In this document: positions 8,130 to 15,445 of the stretch, one piece after another
Numbering within the stretch: position 1 is the stretch's first letter
How the letters are laid out: every line of letters starts with the position of its first letter
Source: Paenibacillus glycanilyticus
GTDB taxonomy: Bacteria; Bacillota; Bacilli; Paenibacillales; Paenibacillaceae
DNA: 64,000 nt
Assembly: GCF_023715145.1 (NCBI RefSeq)
Contig: NZ_JAMBNP010000012.1
Location: 124,001-188,000 of the forward strand
Direction: 5' to 3'
Notes under the pieces: model-generated
The model's database searches: none
What the model was told of the DNA's origin: nothing
Seen by the model: only the letters and a program-made list of their open reading frames with translations
Program-made: the position numbers and the translations under genes

Positions 8130-9083
8130 ATGATTGTGAACGAGGCAAAAGTGGAAGTCATGCCGATCCCGAAAAAAAAGAGCGAGACTTGGTCTAGAGT
8201 TTGGTATTTCAGGCACGCCTACTTATTTATGCTTCCAGCTGTTATTTGGTATCTGGTGTTCAGCTATTATCCGATGTACGGCGTTTTGATTGCATTTAAA
8301 GATTTCAAGTACAACTTAGGAATTATGGGAAGTCCATGGGAAGGACTGCGGTTCTTCAAGCAGTTCTTGAATGACTCCAGCTTTTATTCGGTCCTCAAAA
8401 ATACGCTGTCGATCAGCGGCCTTAAGCTGTTGTTCGGATTTCCGGCACCGCTGATTCTCGCCTTAATGCTTAATGCCGTGATGCGCAGCAAAATAAAGCG
8501 GATCTTCCAAACGATTTCTTACTTGCCCCACTTTGTATCCTGGGTCGTTGTCGTAACCCTGATGCAAAAGATTCTTTCTCCCAACGTTGGTCTTGTGAAT
8601 GACATCCGCGAAAAAATGGGACTCGATTCGATCTTTTTTATGGGAATGCCGTCCTTATTTTATCCTCTGGTCATCACTTCCGATATCTGGAAGGGGATCG
8701 GATGGGGATCCATCATTTATTTGGCCGCCCTAACCAACATCGATCCACACTTGTATGAAGCCGCGGAAATGGACGGGGCGGGCCGCTGGAGCAAGCTGTT
8801 CAAAATCACGCTGCCAACCTTGGTGCCTACGATCGGCATTCTGCTGATCTTCTCCTTAAGCGGCATTCTGAATGCCGGGTTTGACCAAATATGGCTAATG
8901 CAGACGCCTGCTACGTTAAGCGTCTCTGAGATATTGGACACCTACGTGCTCAAGACGGGTATCCAGCAAGGACAATTCGCTTATTCCACGGCGATCGGAT
9001 TGTTCAAATCGGCAATCTCGCTGATCCTTATTATAACGGTTAACAAGGTAGCCAAGAAGGTAAGCGACGTATCTCTATGGTAA
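8130..9083 (+). CDS. LplB-type ABC sugar permease
   Basis: A 317-residue inner-membrane permease of the CUT1 (MalF/LplB) group. It has about six membrane helices and the EAA loop EAAEMDGAGRWSKLFKITLP, which contacts the ATPase. The start is the ATG at 8130 behind AGGAGG at 8113-8118; a GTG at 8118 overlaps that site and is rejected. It forms an operon with the following permease and lipoprotein. No ATPase gene is nearby, so a shared MsmX-like ATPase is expected. The family usually carries oligosaccharides such as uronides or plant glycans; the substrate here is unknown. Confidence 0.9.
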   Translation: MIVNEAKVEVMPIPKKKSETWSRVWYFRHAYLFMLPAVIWYLVFSYYPMYGVLIAFKDFKYNLGIMGSPWEGLRFFKQFLNDSSFYSVLKNTLSISGLKLLFGFPAPLILALMLNAVMRSKIKRIFQTISYLPHFVSWVVVVTLMQKILSPNVGLVNDIREKMGLDSIFFMGMPSLFYPLVITSDIWKGIGWGSIIYLAALTNIDPHLYEAAEMDGAGRWSKLFKITLPTLVPTIGILLIFSLSGILNAGFDQIWLMQTPATLSVSEILDTYVLKTGIQQGQFAYSTAIGLFKSAISLILIITVNKVAKKVSDVSLW

Positions 9084-9102
9084 ATGGCATGAATGCCATT
9101 TA
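9081..9102 (+). repeat. Intercistronic perfect hairpin
   Basis: A 10-bp perfect palindrome with a 2-nt loop begins at the stop codon of the first permease gene and ends before the second gene. It has no T-run, so it is more likely an RNA-stabilising or processing element than a terminator. Confidence 0.6.
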
Positions 9103-9151
9103 GGTGATGATTCATTTTAGAACTTTGCTAATTCATTTCAGGAGGTGTGGG

Positions 9152-10066
9152 ATGGGCACGAGAAGAATGTCGACAGCCGATAAAATTTATTCGTCCTTGA
9201 ATTATGCCGTGCTGATCATATTTTGCCTGACGGCACTCTACCCCTTTATTTATTTTTTAGCGCTTTCGTTCAATGACGGCTATGACGCCATGAAAGGCGG
9301 CATTTACTTCTACCCTCGCGTTTTTACGCTTGAGAACTATTCCAAGGCATTTAATAACCCGCAGGTCTTAAATGCCTTTACGATTTCCGTTTCGCGTACT
9401 TTTATCGTAACTCTATGCTCCGTCATGCTGACTTCTTTGCTCGCTTACGGTCTTTCGCGGAAAGGTCTGCCGGGAAGGAAATATATCGTCTTTTTCTTCT
9501 TCTTTACGACCTTGTTCAGCGGCGGATTGATTCCGACTTTCATTTTGTACCGGCAAATTCATATTATCGATACGTATTGGGTGCTCGTGCTGCCCGTGCT
9601 GTATGACTTTTTTAATGCGATTGTAATGAAGACGTTCTTTGACGGGATCCCTCCGAGCTTGTCGGAATCAGCCCGAATCGACGGCGCAAGCGAGCTGCAG
9701 GTGTTTGCCCGGATTATTCTCCCGCTGTCCATGCCTGTACTCGCAACCATAGCTTTGTTTGTAGGAGTTGGCGTGTGGAACGACTGGTTTACCGGTCAGT
9801 TCTTCATATCGAAAGAAAACCTTCAGCCCGCAGCGACATTCCTGAACAAGATGATCAGCGAAGCGTCCTTCCAGACGATGACGGGTTCGGGCGGCGGATC
9901 GTCTATCCAAAACATGAGTCAATCCCAAATGGAGCTGCGGGGCGTAACGCCGGAAGCGCTGCGAATGACCTTTGTTATCATCATTACAACTCCGATTCTC
10001 TGCGTGTATCCGTTCCTTCAAAGGTTCTTCGTAAAGGGTGTACTGGTAGGTTCGCTCAAAGAATAG
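9152..10066 (+). CDS. YtcP-type ABC sugar permease
   Basis: A 304-residue CUT1 (MalG/YtcP) permease and partner of the preceding LplB-type protein. About six membrane segments are visible, with the EAA loop form ESARIDGASELQVFARIILPLS and the usual C-terminus PFLQRFFVKGVLVGSLKE. AGGAGGTGTGGG directly before the ATG at 9152 fixes the start; an upstream in-frame ATG at 9104 lacks such a site. The gene is followed by a second palindrome and then the binding protein gene. Confidence 0.9.
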   Translation: MGTRRMSTADKIYSSLNYAVLIIFCLTALYPFIYFLALSFNDGYDAMKGGIYFYPRVFTLENYSKAFNNPQVLNAFTISVSRTFIVTLCSVMLTSLLAYGLSRKGLPGRKYIVFFFFFTTLFSGGLIPTFILYRQIHIIDTYWVLVLPVLYDFFNAIVMKTFFDGIPPSLSESARIDGASELQVFARIILPLSMPVLATIALFVGVGVWNDWFTGQFFISKENLQPAATFLNKMISEASFQTMTGSGGGSSIQNMSQSQMELRGVTPEALRMTFVIIITTPILCVYPFLQRFFVKGVLVGSLKE

Positions 10067-10076
10067 TCGCGAGGGG

Positions 10077-10099
10077 TATAAAAGGCATTGCCTTTTATA
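10077..10099 (+). repeat. Intercistronic perfect hairpin
   Basis: An 11-bp perfect palindrome with a 1-nt spacer (TATAAAAGGCA at 10077-10087, its complement at 10089-10099) lies between the permease and binding-protein genes. It may separate or stabilise the lipO message. Confidence 0.6.
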
Positions 10100-10131
10100 T
10101 ATACAATTAAAAAATGAGAGGGGCTTGTCAA

Positions 10132-11832
10132 ATGCGTAAAACCAGATTAAAAGGTTCTCTTGGCCTGGCTGCTGCGATCCCGCTGCTTGCATTGTCGATG
10201 TCGGCGTGCAGCGATAATGGGGGGAACAACGAACCAAATTCGACTGCAGGAAACGCAACGAATACGGGGCAAAAAGAAGCGGATGCACCTAAGCAGGTCA
10301 CGTTAACCTTCCTAAGCGCCTGGAATGGCGGCGGAGCAGGCTTCCCGCAAGACCAGGTGAACAATCCGGTAGCCAAAGCGATAAGAGAGAAGACTGGCGT
10401 CACGCTCAAGATGGAATCGATCACGACAAGCGAAGTCGAGAAGCTGAATACGATGTTCGCTTCCGGCACGGTTCCGGATATCGTAAACGCTCCGTACTGG
10501 TCGACGACTGGCGGCGAAGGACAAGTCATCAAGAAAGCCGCTCTGGAAGGTCAGCTTCTTGACTTAACGCCTTATCTCGATAAATATCCGAATGTGAAGA
10601 GATTGGTCACAACCGGCATTGCGAAGGACTTTGCCGAGTTTGACATGAACAGTCCCGATCTGGAAGGCAAGCAGTATATTATTCCGACGGAAACGCCTGA
10701 CGGTTCGATCGAAAGCATTCATAACTGGAATTATGGCCTTTTTGCCCGCGGCGATATTTTGAAGGCGCTGAACGTAAACGCGGCGGATATTGATACCCAG
10801 GAAGAGCTGTACGACTTGCTGGAGAAGATCAAAAACGGCAATTTCAAAGATATCAGCGGCAAGCCTGTTATTCCTGCCGGCACGATGCACAACGGCTGGG
10901 ATTCCAGCCAGTTCACGAAAGGCTGGACGGGTTACAATATTTCGGACTTCCGCGAGGAAGACGGCAAGCTGAACTTCTGGGCTTTATCCAAAGACGAGGA
11001 AGACAAGATGCTGTATATGCGGAAGCTGATCAAGGACGGATTATTCGATCTTGAAGCGTTCAGCAACACCGACACGACAGCCAAAGAGAAGCTGACTACC
11101 GGCAAGCTGGCGGTATTTGGAGCCCAACCTCTGCTCCTCGATCTGCAAAAAACGCTGTATAAGACCAATCCGGAAATGCAATACGAGCTGCTTGGTCCGT
11201 TTAAGAATAAGAACGGTGAAATCGCGACGCAGGTTGAGAAGCCGGGACGTTCCGGATTCCCTGCCATCTTCTTGAGCGCGAAGATCAAAGACCCGGATGC
11301 CGCTCTTCGTTACCTTGATTTCGTAAACAGCGACGAAGGCCGCCTGCTCGCTTACTGGGGGATTGAGGGCACCCATTATACGATGGCGGACGGAAAGCCG
11401 CAATGGATTCCGGACGTGAAGAAGCAATTTGACGAGAACCCGGACTTGAAGCGCGACGCGGGACTTAACTTCCTTCCGGGAAGATTCATTGGCGCATTCT
11501 CCGATACGGTGACATGGCCGAAAACGGAAGAACAAAAAACGCAATGGGATAAGCTGGAGGAAAGCTTCTCGGCGAAAATGCCGATTAAAATTATTGATAA
11601 AGTAAGCGCGACCTATCTTGAAAGAGAATGGCCGAAATATCAGCAATATCGCGACAAGATAGGCGGCTTTGATTTTAACGCGGAATTGCAGAAAGCCTAC
11701 TTCGCGAAATCGGATGAAGAAGCTTTGAAAATCCTTCACAATGCTCAAGATAAGTTCAGGGATGCCGGTGTAGAGGAAATGACCGAGTTTGTCGCTCAAA
11801 AAGCTGCAGAACGGGACGACATTGGCTACTAA
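10132..11832 (+). CDS. LipO-type sugar-binding lipoprotein
   Basis: A 566-residue extracellular solute-binding lipoprotein of the large CUT1 (LipO/YtcQ) type. The signal peptide ends in the lipobox MSAC (Cys about residue 26), so the protein is tethered to the outer face of the membrane. The start at 10132 is set by GAGAGGGG at 10117-10124; an ATG at 10114 overlaps that site. The mature part opens with a low-complexity Asn/Gly/Thr linker and then a beta-alpha binding domain (VTLTFLSAWNGGG). It delivers substrate to the two permeases encoded just upstream. The ligand is unknown. Confidence 0.9.
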   Translation: MRKTRLKGSLGLAAAIPLLALSMSACSDNGGNNEPNSTAGNATNTGQKEADAPKQVTLTFLSAWNGGGAGFPQDQVNNPVAKAIREKTGVTLKMESITTSEVEKLNTMFASGTVPDIVNAPYWSTTGGEGQVIKKAALEGQLLDLTPYLDKYPNVKRLVTTGIAKDFAEFDMNSPDLEGKQYIIPTETPDGSIESIHNWNYGLFARGDILKALNVNAADIDTQEELYDLLEKIKNGNFKDISGKPVIPAGTMHNGWDSSQFTKGWTGYNISDFREEDGKLNFWALSKDEEDKMLYMRKLIKDGLFDLEAFSNTDTTAKEKLTTGKLAVFGAQPLLLDLQKTLYKTNPEMQYELLGPFKNKNGEIATQVEKPGRSGFPAIFLSAKIKDPDAALRYLDFVNSDEGRLLAYWGIEGTHYTMADGKPQWIPDVKKQFDENPDLKRDAGLNFLPGRFIGAFSDTVTWPKTEEQKTQWDKLEESFSAKMPIKIIDKVSATYLEREWPKYQQYRDKIGGFDFNAELQKAYFAKSDEEALKILHNAQDKFRDAGVEEMTEFVAQKAAERDDIGY

Positions 11833-11864
11833 ATGCAGGCTGCATTAACATAACTTACGCAAAA

Positions 11865-11900
11865 AAACCGTCCCGCAGCGACAGCTCGGACGGTTTCTTT
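11865..11900 (+). terminator. Terminator of the first ABC operon
   Basis: AAACCGTCC at 11865-11873 pairs with GGACGGTTT at 11888-11896, followed by CTTT. It ends the operon. Confidence 0.75.
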
Positions 11901-11976
11901 GTGTCTATTGCTTGGTTCTTTGGCGAAAACCACAATCTTCGTCTGTGGGCGCATAGTCGCAGCATTAATAATTACA

Positions 11977-12020
11977 AGTTGGAGGAGAGCTTAACGCTGT
12001 CGCGCATCGTTAAGCCAACT
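11977..12020 (+). repeat. Bulged hairpin presenting GAGGAGA
   Basis: AGTTG (11977-11981) pairs with CAACT (12016-12020), and GCTTAACG (11989-11996) pairs with CGTTAAGC (12008-12015). A one-sided bulge, GAGGAGA, lies between the two stems. It sits between two operon ends in a gap with no gene; its role is unknown. Confidence 0.35.
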
Positions 12021-12041
12021 CCTCAAAGCAGGCAGGGCCGA

Positions 12042-12073
12042 CAAAAAAGCCAACCAGATGGGCTGGTTGGCTT
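12042..12073 (-). terminator. Terminator of the psp-like operon
   Basis: Read on the minus strand, an 11-bp stem (12063-12073 with 12047-12057) is followed by a run of T residues. It closes the minus-strand operon. Confidence 0.8.
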
Positions 12074-12086
12074 CATCACATAGGCA

Positions 12087-12830
12087 TCATCGCCGCCGCG
12101 ATACGCGGCCGGAGCCCATTCGGATCTTCGGCGCCGATCTCTTCGGCTTGGTGAAGACCGACTTCTTCTTCGACGAGCTTGATGAGCCTCCGGTAATAAC
12201 CTTGCCGGTTGTACCGGAGGAACCGCCGCTGCCGCTGCCGGTGCCGACCGCAGAGGAATCGGCGTTCTTCGAACGCTTGAAGATCTTCCCGGTCCGGTTG
12301 ACCGTCATCGGCGGTGCTTTTTTCAAATCCTGATCGGTTGGCTTATGGTAGGTGGTCTGCGGTTTATAGACGTCTTTCTGGGAGTAACCGCGATAATTGC
12401 CATGCCCGTACCTGCCGTTATCGAACAGATCGCTCAACACGCTGGCTAGCAAATAACCTTCAAGGAAGCTGCTGCTGTAATTATTGCGAACATATTCCTT
12501 GGAGTCGATCTCGATCAGCGTATCCGCCGGATCATCAGGAGCCTGCTGGATCTGGATGACCTCGTCGTTGTAGACGAGGAACATCCGCTCGGTGCTTTCC
12601 GCTGACTGCTGCTCCGGCTTTTTCTTATCGATAAGCTGCTTCGCGACCTCCGGAACGGTCTGGTCCGTTGCTCGGTAGACATAAGACGTCTGGTTGCCCG
12701 AGCCGTTCACCGATTCAAGCGGGTACTGCTCCTTTACGGTGTCGGAGATCGCACAGGCAGCGAGCATTGGAACAATGAAGCTGATTAATAATATGATTTT
12801 GATGCTATGAAGCCACCATTTCTTCATCAT
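12087..12830 (-). CDS. DUF4247 lipoprotein
   Basis: A lipoprotein of about 247 residues resembling the DUF4247 family. The signal peptide ends at LAAC (Cys about residue 26). A domain of about 130 residues contains RMFLVYNDEVIQIQQ and SSFLEGYLLASVLSDLF. The tail is low complexity, rich in Ser, Gly and Lys, and ends in RVSRRR. Two adjacent ATG codons compete; AGGAGG at 12834-12839 fits the second (12827) slightly better. It is the last gene of the pspA operon, and families of this type recur in such clusters. Biochemical role unknown. Confidence 0.8.
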   Translation of the reverse strand: MMKKWWLHSIKIILLISFIVPMLAACAISDTVKEQYPLESVNGSGNQTSYVYRATDQTVPEVAKQLIDKKKPEQQSAESTERMFLVYNDEVIQIQQAPDDPADTLIEIDSKEYVRNNYSSSFLEGYLLASVLSDLFDNGRYGHGNYRGYSQKDVYKPQTTYHKPTDQDLKKAPPMTVNRTGKIFKRSKNADSSAVGTGSGSGGSSGTTGKVITGGSSSSSKKKSVFTKPKRSAPKIRMGSGRVSRRR

Positions 12831-12858
12831 GCTCCTCCTAAAAAGAATTGCGAAGCAA

Positions 12859-13365
12859 TTATGCGCCCCTGATCACGCGAACATCGGCAGGGAGCACCGA
12901 TTCGCCGACATACAGCATGAAGCGCCCGTCCAGCCATTCCACGCGGAGCAGCTTCATATCGTCGGACTGATACTGCCATACATACTGCTCGCCGCCTTGC
13001 ATGAACGGCGTTTTACCGCTCGCTGCAATAACGCCCGAGTAGTTCTCTTCCATATGGTAGGCACGGTCGTCCAGTTCAAGGGTAGTCGGCACCTCGTCAA
13101 AGGTATCGAGTCGTCCGTCGATCTGCTCGTACAACGCGTACACGGTTCTTTCCCGTTCTTCAATTGACAGGTAACGGATGTCCGTCCCGTCCTGGAGCGT
13201 CAGGACAACCGCATTGCGGCTGCGGTTGCGGCTGCTGCCCGTCACCTGATACGTGACCAGGGAGACTTCGCATACATCGCCGGGTGCCAGAGACAAAATG
13301 CTTTTCTCCGCTTTGACAGGCTCGGGTTTAGCCATAATATTTTTAATCCGTTTAAAAATGCTCAT
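12859..13365 (-). CDS. DUF4178 protein
   Basis: A soluble protein of 168 residues that fits the DUF4178 family: LAPGDVCEVSLVTYQVTGSS near the start, RYLSIEERE in the middle, and a beta-rich C-terminus (LLRVEWLDGRFMLYVGESV). The ATG at 13365 is 9 nt from AAGGAG (13375-13380) and is preferred to the TTG one codon upstream. It sits between the DUF350 and DUF4247 genes. The N-terminus MSIFKRIKNI resembles that of the PspA protein encoded upstream (MSIFKRLRDL), which may mean similar membrane or partner contacts. Function unknown. Confidence 0.82.
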   Translation of the reverse strand: MSIFKRIKNIMAKPEPVKAEKSILSLAPGDVCEVSLVTYQVTGSSRNRSRNAVVLTLQDGTDIRYLSIEERERTVYALYEQIDGRLDTFDEVPTTLELDDRAYHMEENYSGVIAASGKTPFMQGGEQYVWQYQSDDMKLLRVEWLDGRFMLYVGESVLPADVRVIRGA

Positions 13366-13395
13366 CAAGGTTTACTCCTTCGTACGATTGTTCTG

Positions 13396-13797
13396 TTACA
13401 CCGATGCAATGATCAGCGAGCCAGCAATATGAAGGGAACCGGCGATCAGCGCGTAGCCGATCTTGCCCTCGTGAATGCCCTTATCCAGCTGAATACCGGC
13501 TACAGCTCCAAAAATAATACGGAAAATCGCTTCAACAATCAGAAGGGTAATAAACGATACAAGCGAGATCACAAGAGCTTCCCACATGTACGTTGCCTGT
13601 CCGATCGACGACGCCAGAATGTACGCCTGCGCGCCTAGCTTCATCACAAATCGGACCGCTACAGCAATATTACCATCTTTCATTTCCTTAAAATCATGGT
13701 ATTTCGTGGACAACGAGTCTAAGTACATGAGGACAAAAAGCAGCAGCGCCCCAGCGCCTGTCCACACCGGAATTTGCAATAAATCCGTCCAAGTCAT
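13396..13797 (-). CDS. DUF350 membrane protein
   Basis: A 133-residue protein with four predicted membrane helices (about 10-28, 45-65, 75-97, 110-132), typical of DUF350/YjfL. The ATG at 13797 is preceded by GGGGGA; an in-frame TTG at 13812 coincides with that site and is rejected. DUF350 proteins are repeatedly encoded next to PspA/IM30 proteins and have been proposed to act as membrane channels or sensors, although this is not settled. Here it is the second gene after pspA. Confidence 0.83.
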   Translation of the reverse strand: MTWTDLLQIPVWTGAGALLLFVLMYLDSLSTKYHDFKEMKDGNIAVAVRFVMKLGAQAYILASSIGQATYMWEALVISLVSFITLLIVEAIFRIIFGAVAGIQLDKGIHEGKIGYALIAGSLHIAGSLIIASV

Positions 13798-13910
13798 GAA
13801 TCTATCCCCCAATAAAGTAGTAGAACTGCAAAATCCGCCGGCGCAGCCGTCAAAGCGATGGCGCCGGCGGACATCATACGTCAGTCCATTTTATTCAATG
13901 CGTGACTGGG

Positions 13911-14585
13911 CTATTCCTTCTTCTCGTATTGCTTCAGAAGTGCGGCAAGCTCATCTTCAACCGCTTTATCCTTGCCCAGAGCGGCGAACTCATCGTCAAG
14001 CGACTTGCCTTTCGATTGTGCCAGTTCGTTGCTTGCTTCGGCGCGGGCTTCTGCTTGCAGCATTTTTTCTTCCATGCGTTTGAGGCCTGCGCTTGCAGAG
14101 TCGGAGCTGAAGCCGGCGAGCGATTTGTTGATATGCTCCTGCGCTTTCGCCGCTTGGTAGCGGGCAACCAGCGTCTCGCGCTTGTTCTTCATTTCCGTCA
14201 ATTGCTTGCGCATTTCGTCAAGCTTCGCGCGAAGGTTATCGGCCATTGCTTTATTGCTGTCAAAGCTTGTTTTGTATTCCGCGGCTTTTGCTTCTGCCGC
14301 TTTCTTCTCTTCCAGCGCCCGGCGGGCAAGGTCGATATTCTGAGCTTGCGCCGCGATATGCGCCTGCTCGCCGCGTTTTTCCACCAGTTGAGCTTGCTCT
14401 TCATACAGCTGCTTGAACTTTTTCTCGAGGGCGATCTGAGCGGCTACCGCTTTCTCGGCATCTTCAAGATCTTCTTGCATGTCACGGATATATTGGTCAG
14501 TCAGCTTGATTGGATCTTCCGCTTTCTCAATCAAAGCATACACATTCGATAAAGTAAGGTCGCGCAGTCGTTTGAAAATTGACAT
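13911..14585 (-). CDS. pspA: PspA/IM30 family protein
   Basis: A 224-residue phage-shock-protein-A homologue. Members bind the inner leaflet of the membrane, form ESCRT-III-like assemblies, and limit damage to the proton barrier. The amphipathic N-terminal helix MSIFKRLRDLTLSNVYALIEKAEDP matches the family. Most of the rest (about 30-200) is long Ala/Glu/Lys/Gln-rich coiled coil, with short linker helices at the end. The start at 14585 follows GGGAGGATG; an upstream in-frame ATG adds an unrelated stretch. It leads a four-gene minus-strand operon behind an ECF-type promoter, so induction by envelope stress is likely. Confidence 0.92.
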   Translation of the reverse strand: MSIFKRLRDLTLSNVYALIEKAEDPIKLTDQYIRDMQEDLEDAEKAVAAQIALEKKFKQLYEEQAQLVEKRGEQAHIAAQAQNIDLARRALEEKKAAEAKAAEYKTSFDSNKAMADNLRAKLDEMRKQLTEMKNKRETLVARYQAAKAQEHINKSLAGFSSDSASAGLKRMEEKMLQAEARAEASNELAQSKGKSLDDEFAALGKDKAVEDELAALLKQYEKKE

Positions 14586-14641
14586 TTTAAACATCCTCCC
14601 GCATTTTTCGATTTTCAATATTGGAACTTATAACACCTACA

Positions 14642-14668
14642 TACGATTATACGCTTATATTAGTTTCA
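14642..14668 (-). promoter_or_regulatory. ECF sigma (SigW-like) promoter of pspA operon
   Basis: On the minus strand, TGAAAC (plus 14663-14668) and CGTA (plus 14642-14645) are separated by 17 bp, matching the SigW-type consensus. The promoter lies about 60 nt upstream of pspA. The B. subtilis pspA homologue is known to be SigW-controlled. Confidence 0.72.
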
Positions 14669-14705
14669 TTTCGATAGTTCGGGAAAAAGTGGTGCCCTGG
14701 CTTGA

Positions 14706-14735
14706 TTGAACCAATTTAGCAATGTTTGGTAAAAT
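14706..14735 (+). promoter_or_regulatory. Possible promoter of the DinB gene
   Basis: TTGAAC at 14706-14711 and TAAAAT at 14730-14735 have an 18-bp spacer and lie about 40 nt before the DinB start. Confidence 0.5.
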
Positions 14736-14776
14736 TAAATGGCAAGTATATCTTCATACCAGGGAGATGAACAGGA

Positions 14777-15283
14777 ATGAGTCATGAAATTATCCGTCAA
14801 TATGAGTATCATATTTGGGCTAATAAGCGGCTGTTTGAGCATTTGAAGCAGCTTCCCGAGGAAGTGTATGCGGCTGAGGTTCAAAGCGTGTTCCCATCCG
14901 TTGCCGCAGTGCTTGAGCATTTGTATGTAAGGGACGAAATGTGGCTTGCTGCCATATCGGGGGAGAAAGCGGACCTGATCCAGCTCGTTAACCGTTTGAC
15001 GGAGGAAGCGAAGGGGCTGACCGCTTCTCAGCTTGAGGAGCGTTACAATCTTGTTGCGGGCCGATTTCGCGAATTTATGGCCGGTGTTGATGATCTGGAC
15101 AAGCATACGTCCATTACGCATCCGAGGGCGGGCTCTATGACAGCGCCAATATCCGGGCTTATTCAGCATGTTGTGAATCACGGGACGTATCATCGGGGGA
15201 ATGTGACGGCAATACTAAGACAACAGGGTCATCCTGGCGTTGCTACGGATTATATCTATTTTCTGTACGGGCAATTTAATTAA
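14777..15283 (+). CDS. DinB/YfiT-like four-helix protein
   Basis: A 168-residue member of the DinB superfamily, small four-helix bundles with a metal site usually made by three histidines. Candidate ligands are His48 in VLEHLYVRDE and the pair in HVVNHGTYHRGN (about 130-141). Members act as thiol-dependent transferases or damage-inducible proteins of unknown activity, so the reaction cannot be assigned. AGGGAGATGAACAGGA precedes the ATG. The gene stands alone, divergent from pspA, with the DnaA-box-like cluster immediately after its stop. Confidence 0.85.
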   Translation: MSHEIIRQYEYHIWANKRLFEHLKQLPEEVYAAEVQSVFPSVAAVLEHLYVRDEMWLAAISGEKADLIQLVNRLTEEAKGLTASQLEERYNLVAGRFREFMAGVDDLDKHTSITHPRAGSMTAPISGLIQHVVNHGTYHRGNVTAILRQQGHPGVATDYIYFLYGQFN

Positions 15284-15380
15284 TCCACAGGTTTATCCAC
15301 ATTATCAACATGGCTAATCCCCAGATATGATCGAGATTTACATAAAGTTAATAACATATCCACAGCAGAGGCTGTCCACA
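15281..15380 (+). promoter_or_regulatory. Cluster of DnaA-box-like 9-mers
   Basis: Six same-strand 9-mers lie within 100 bp. TTATCCACA at 15293-15301 matches the DnaA box exactly. TAATCCACA (15281), TTATCAACA (15302) and ATATCCACA (15356) match at eight positions; TAATCCCCA (15315) and CTGTCCACA (15372) match at seven. DnaA-box clusters away from oriC are known in Bacillus as DnaA-titrating or replication-control sites. No dnaA or dnaN gene is nearby, so this is not evidently the origin. Confidence 0.6.
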
Positions 15381-15445
15381 TAAAGTCCTAGTCCGGAAGT
15401 CAGGTCATACATGCAAAAATGTAGAGATTTGTCGGAGGTTCTCCC

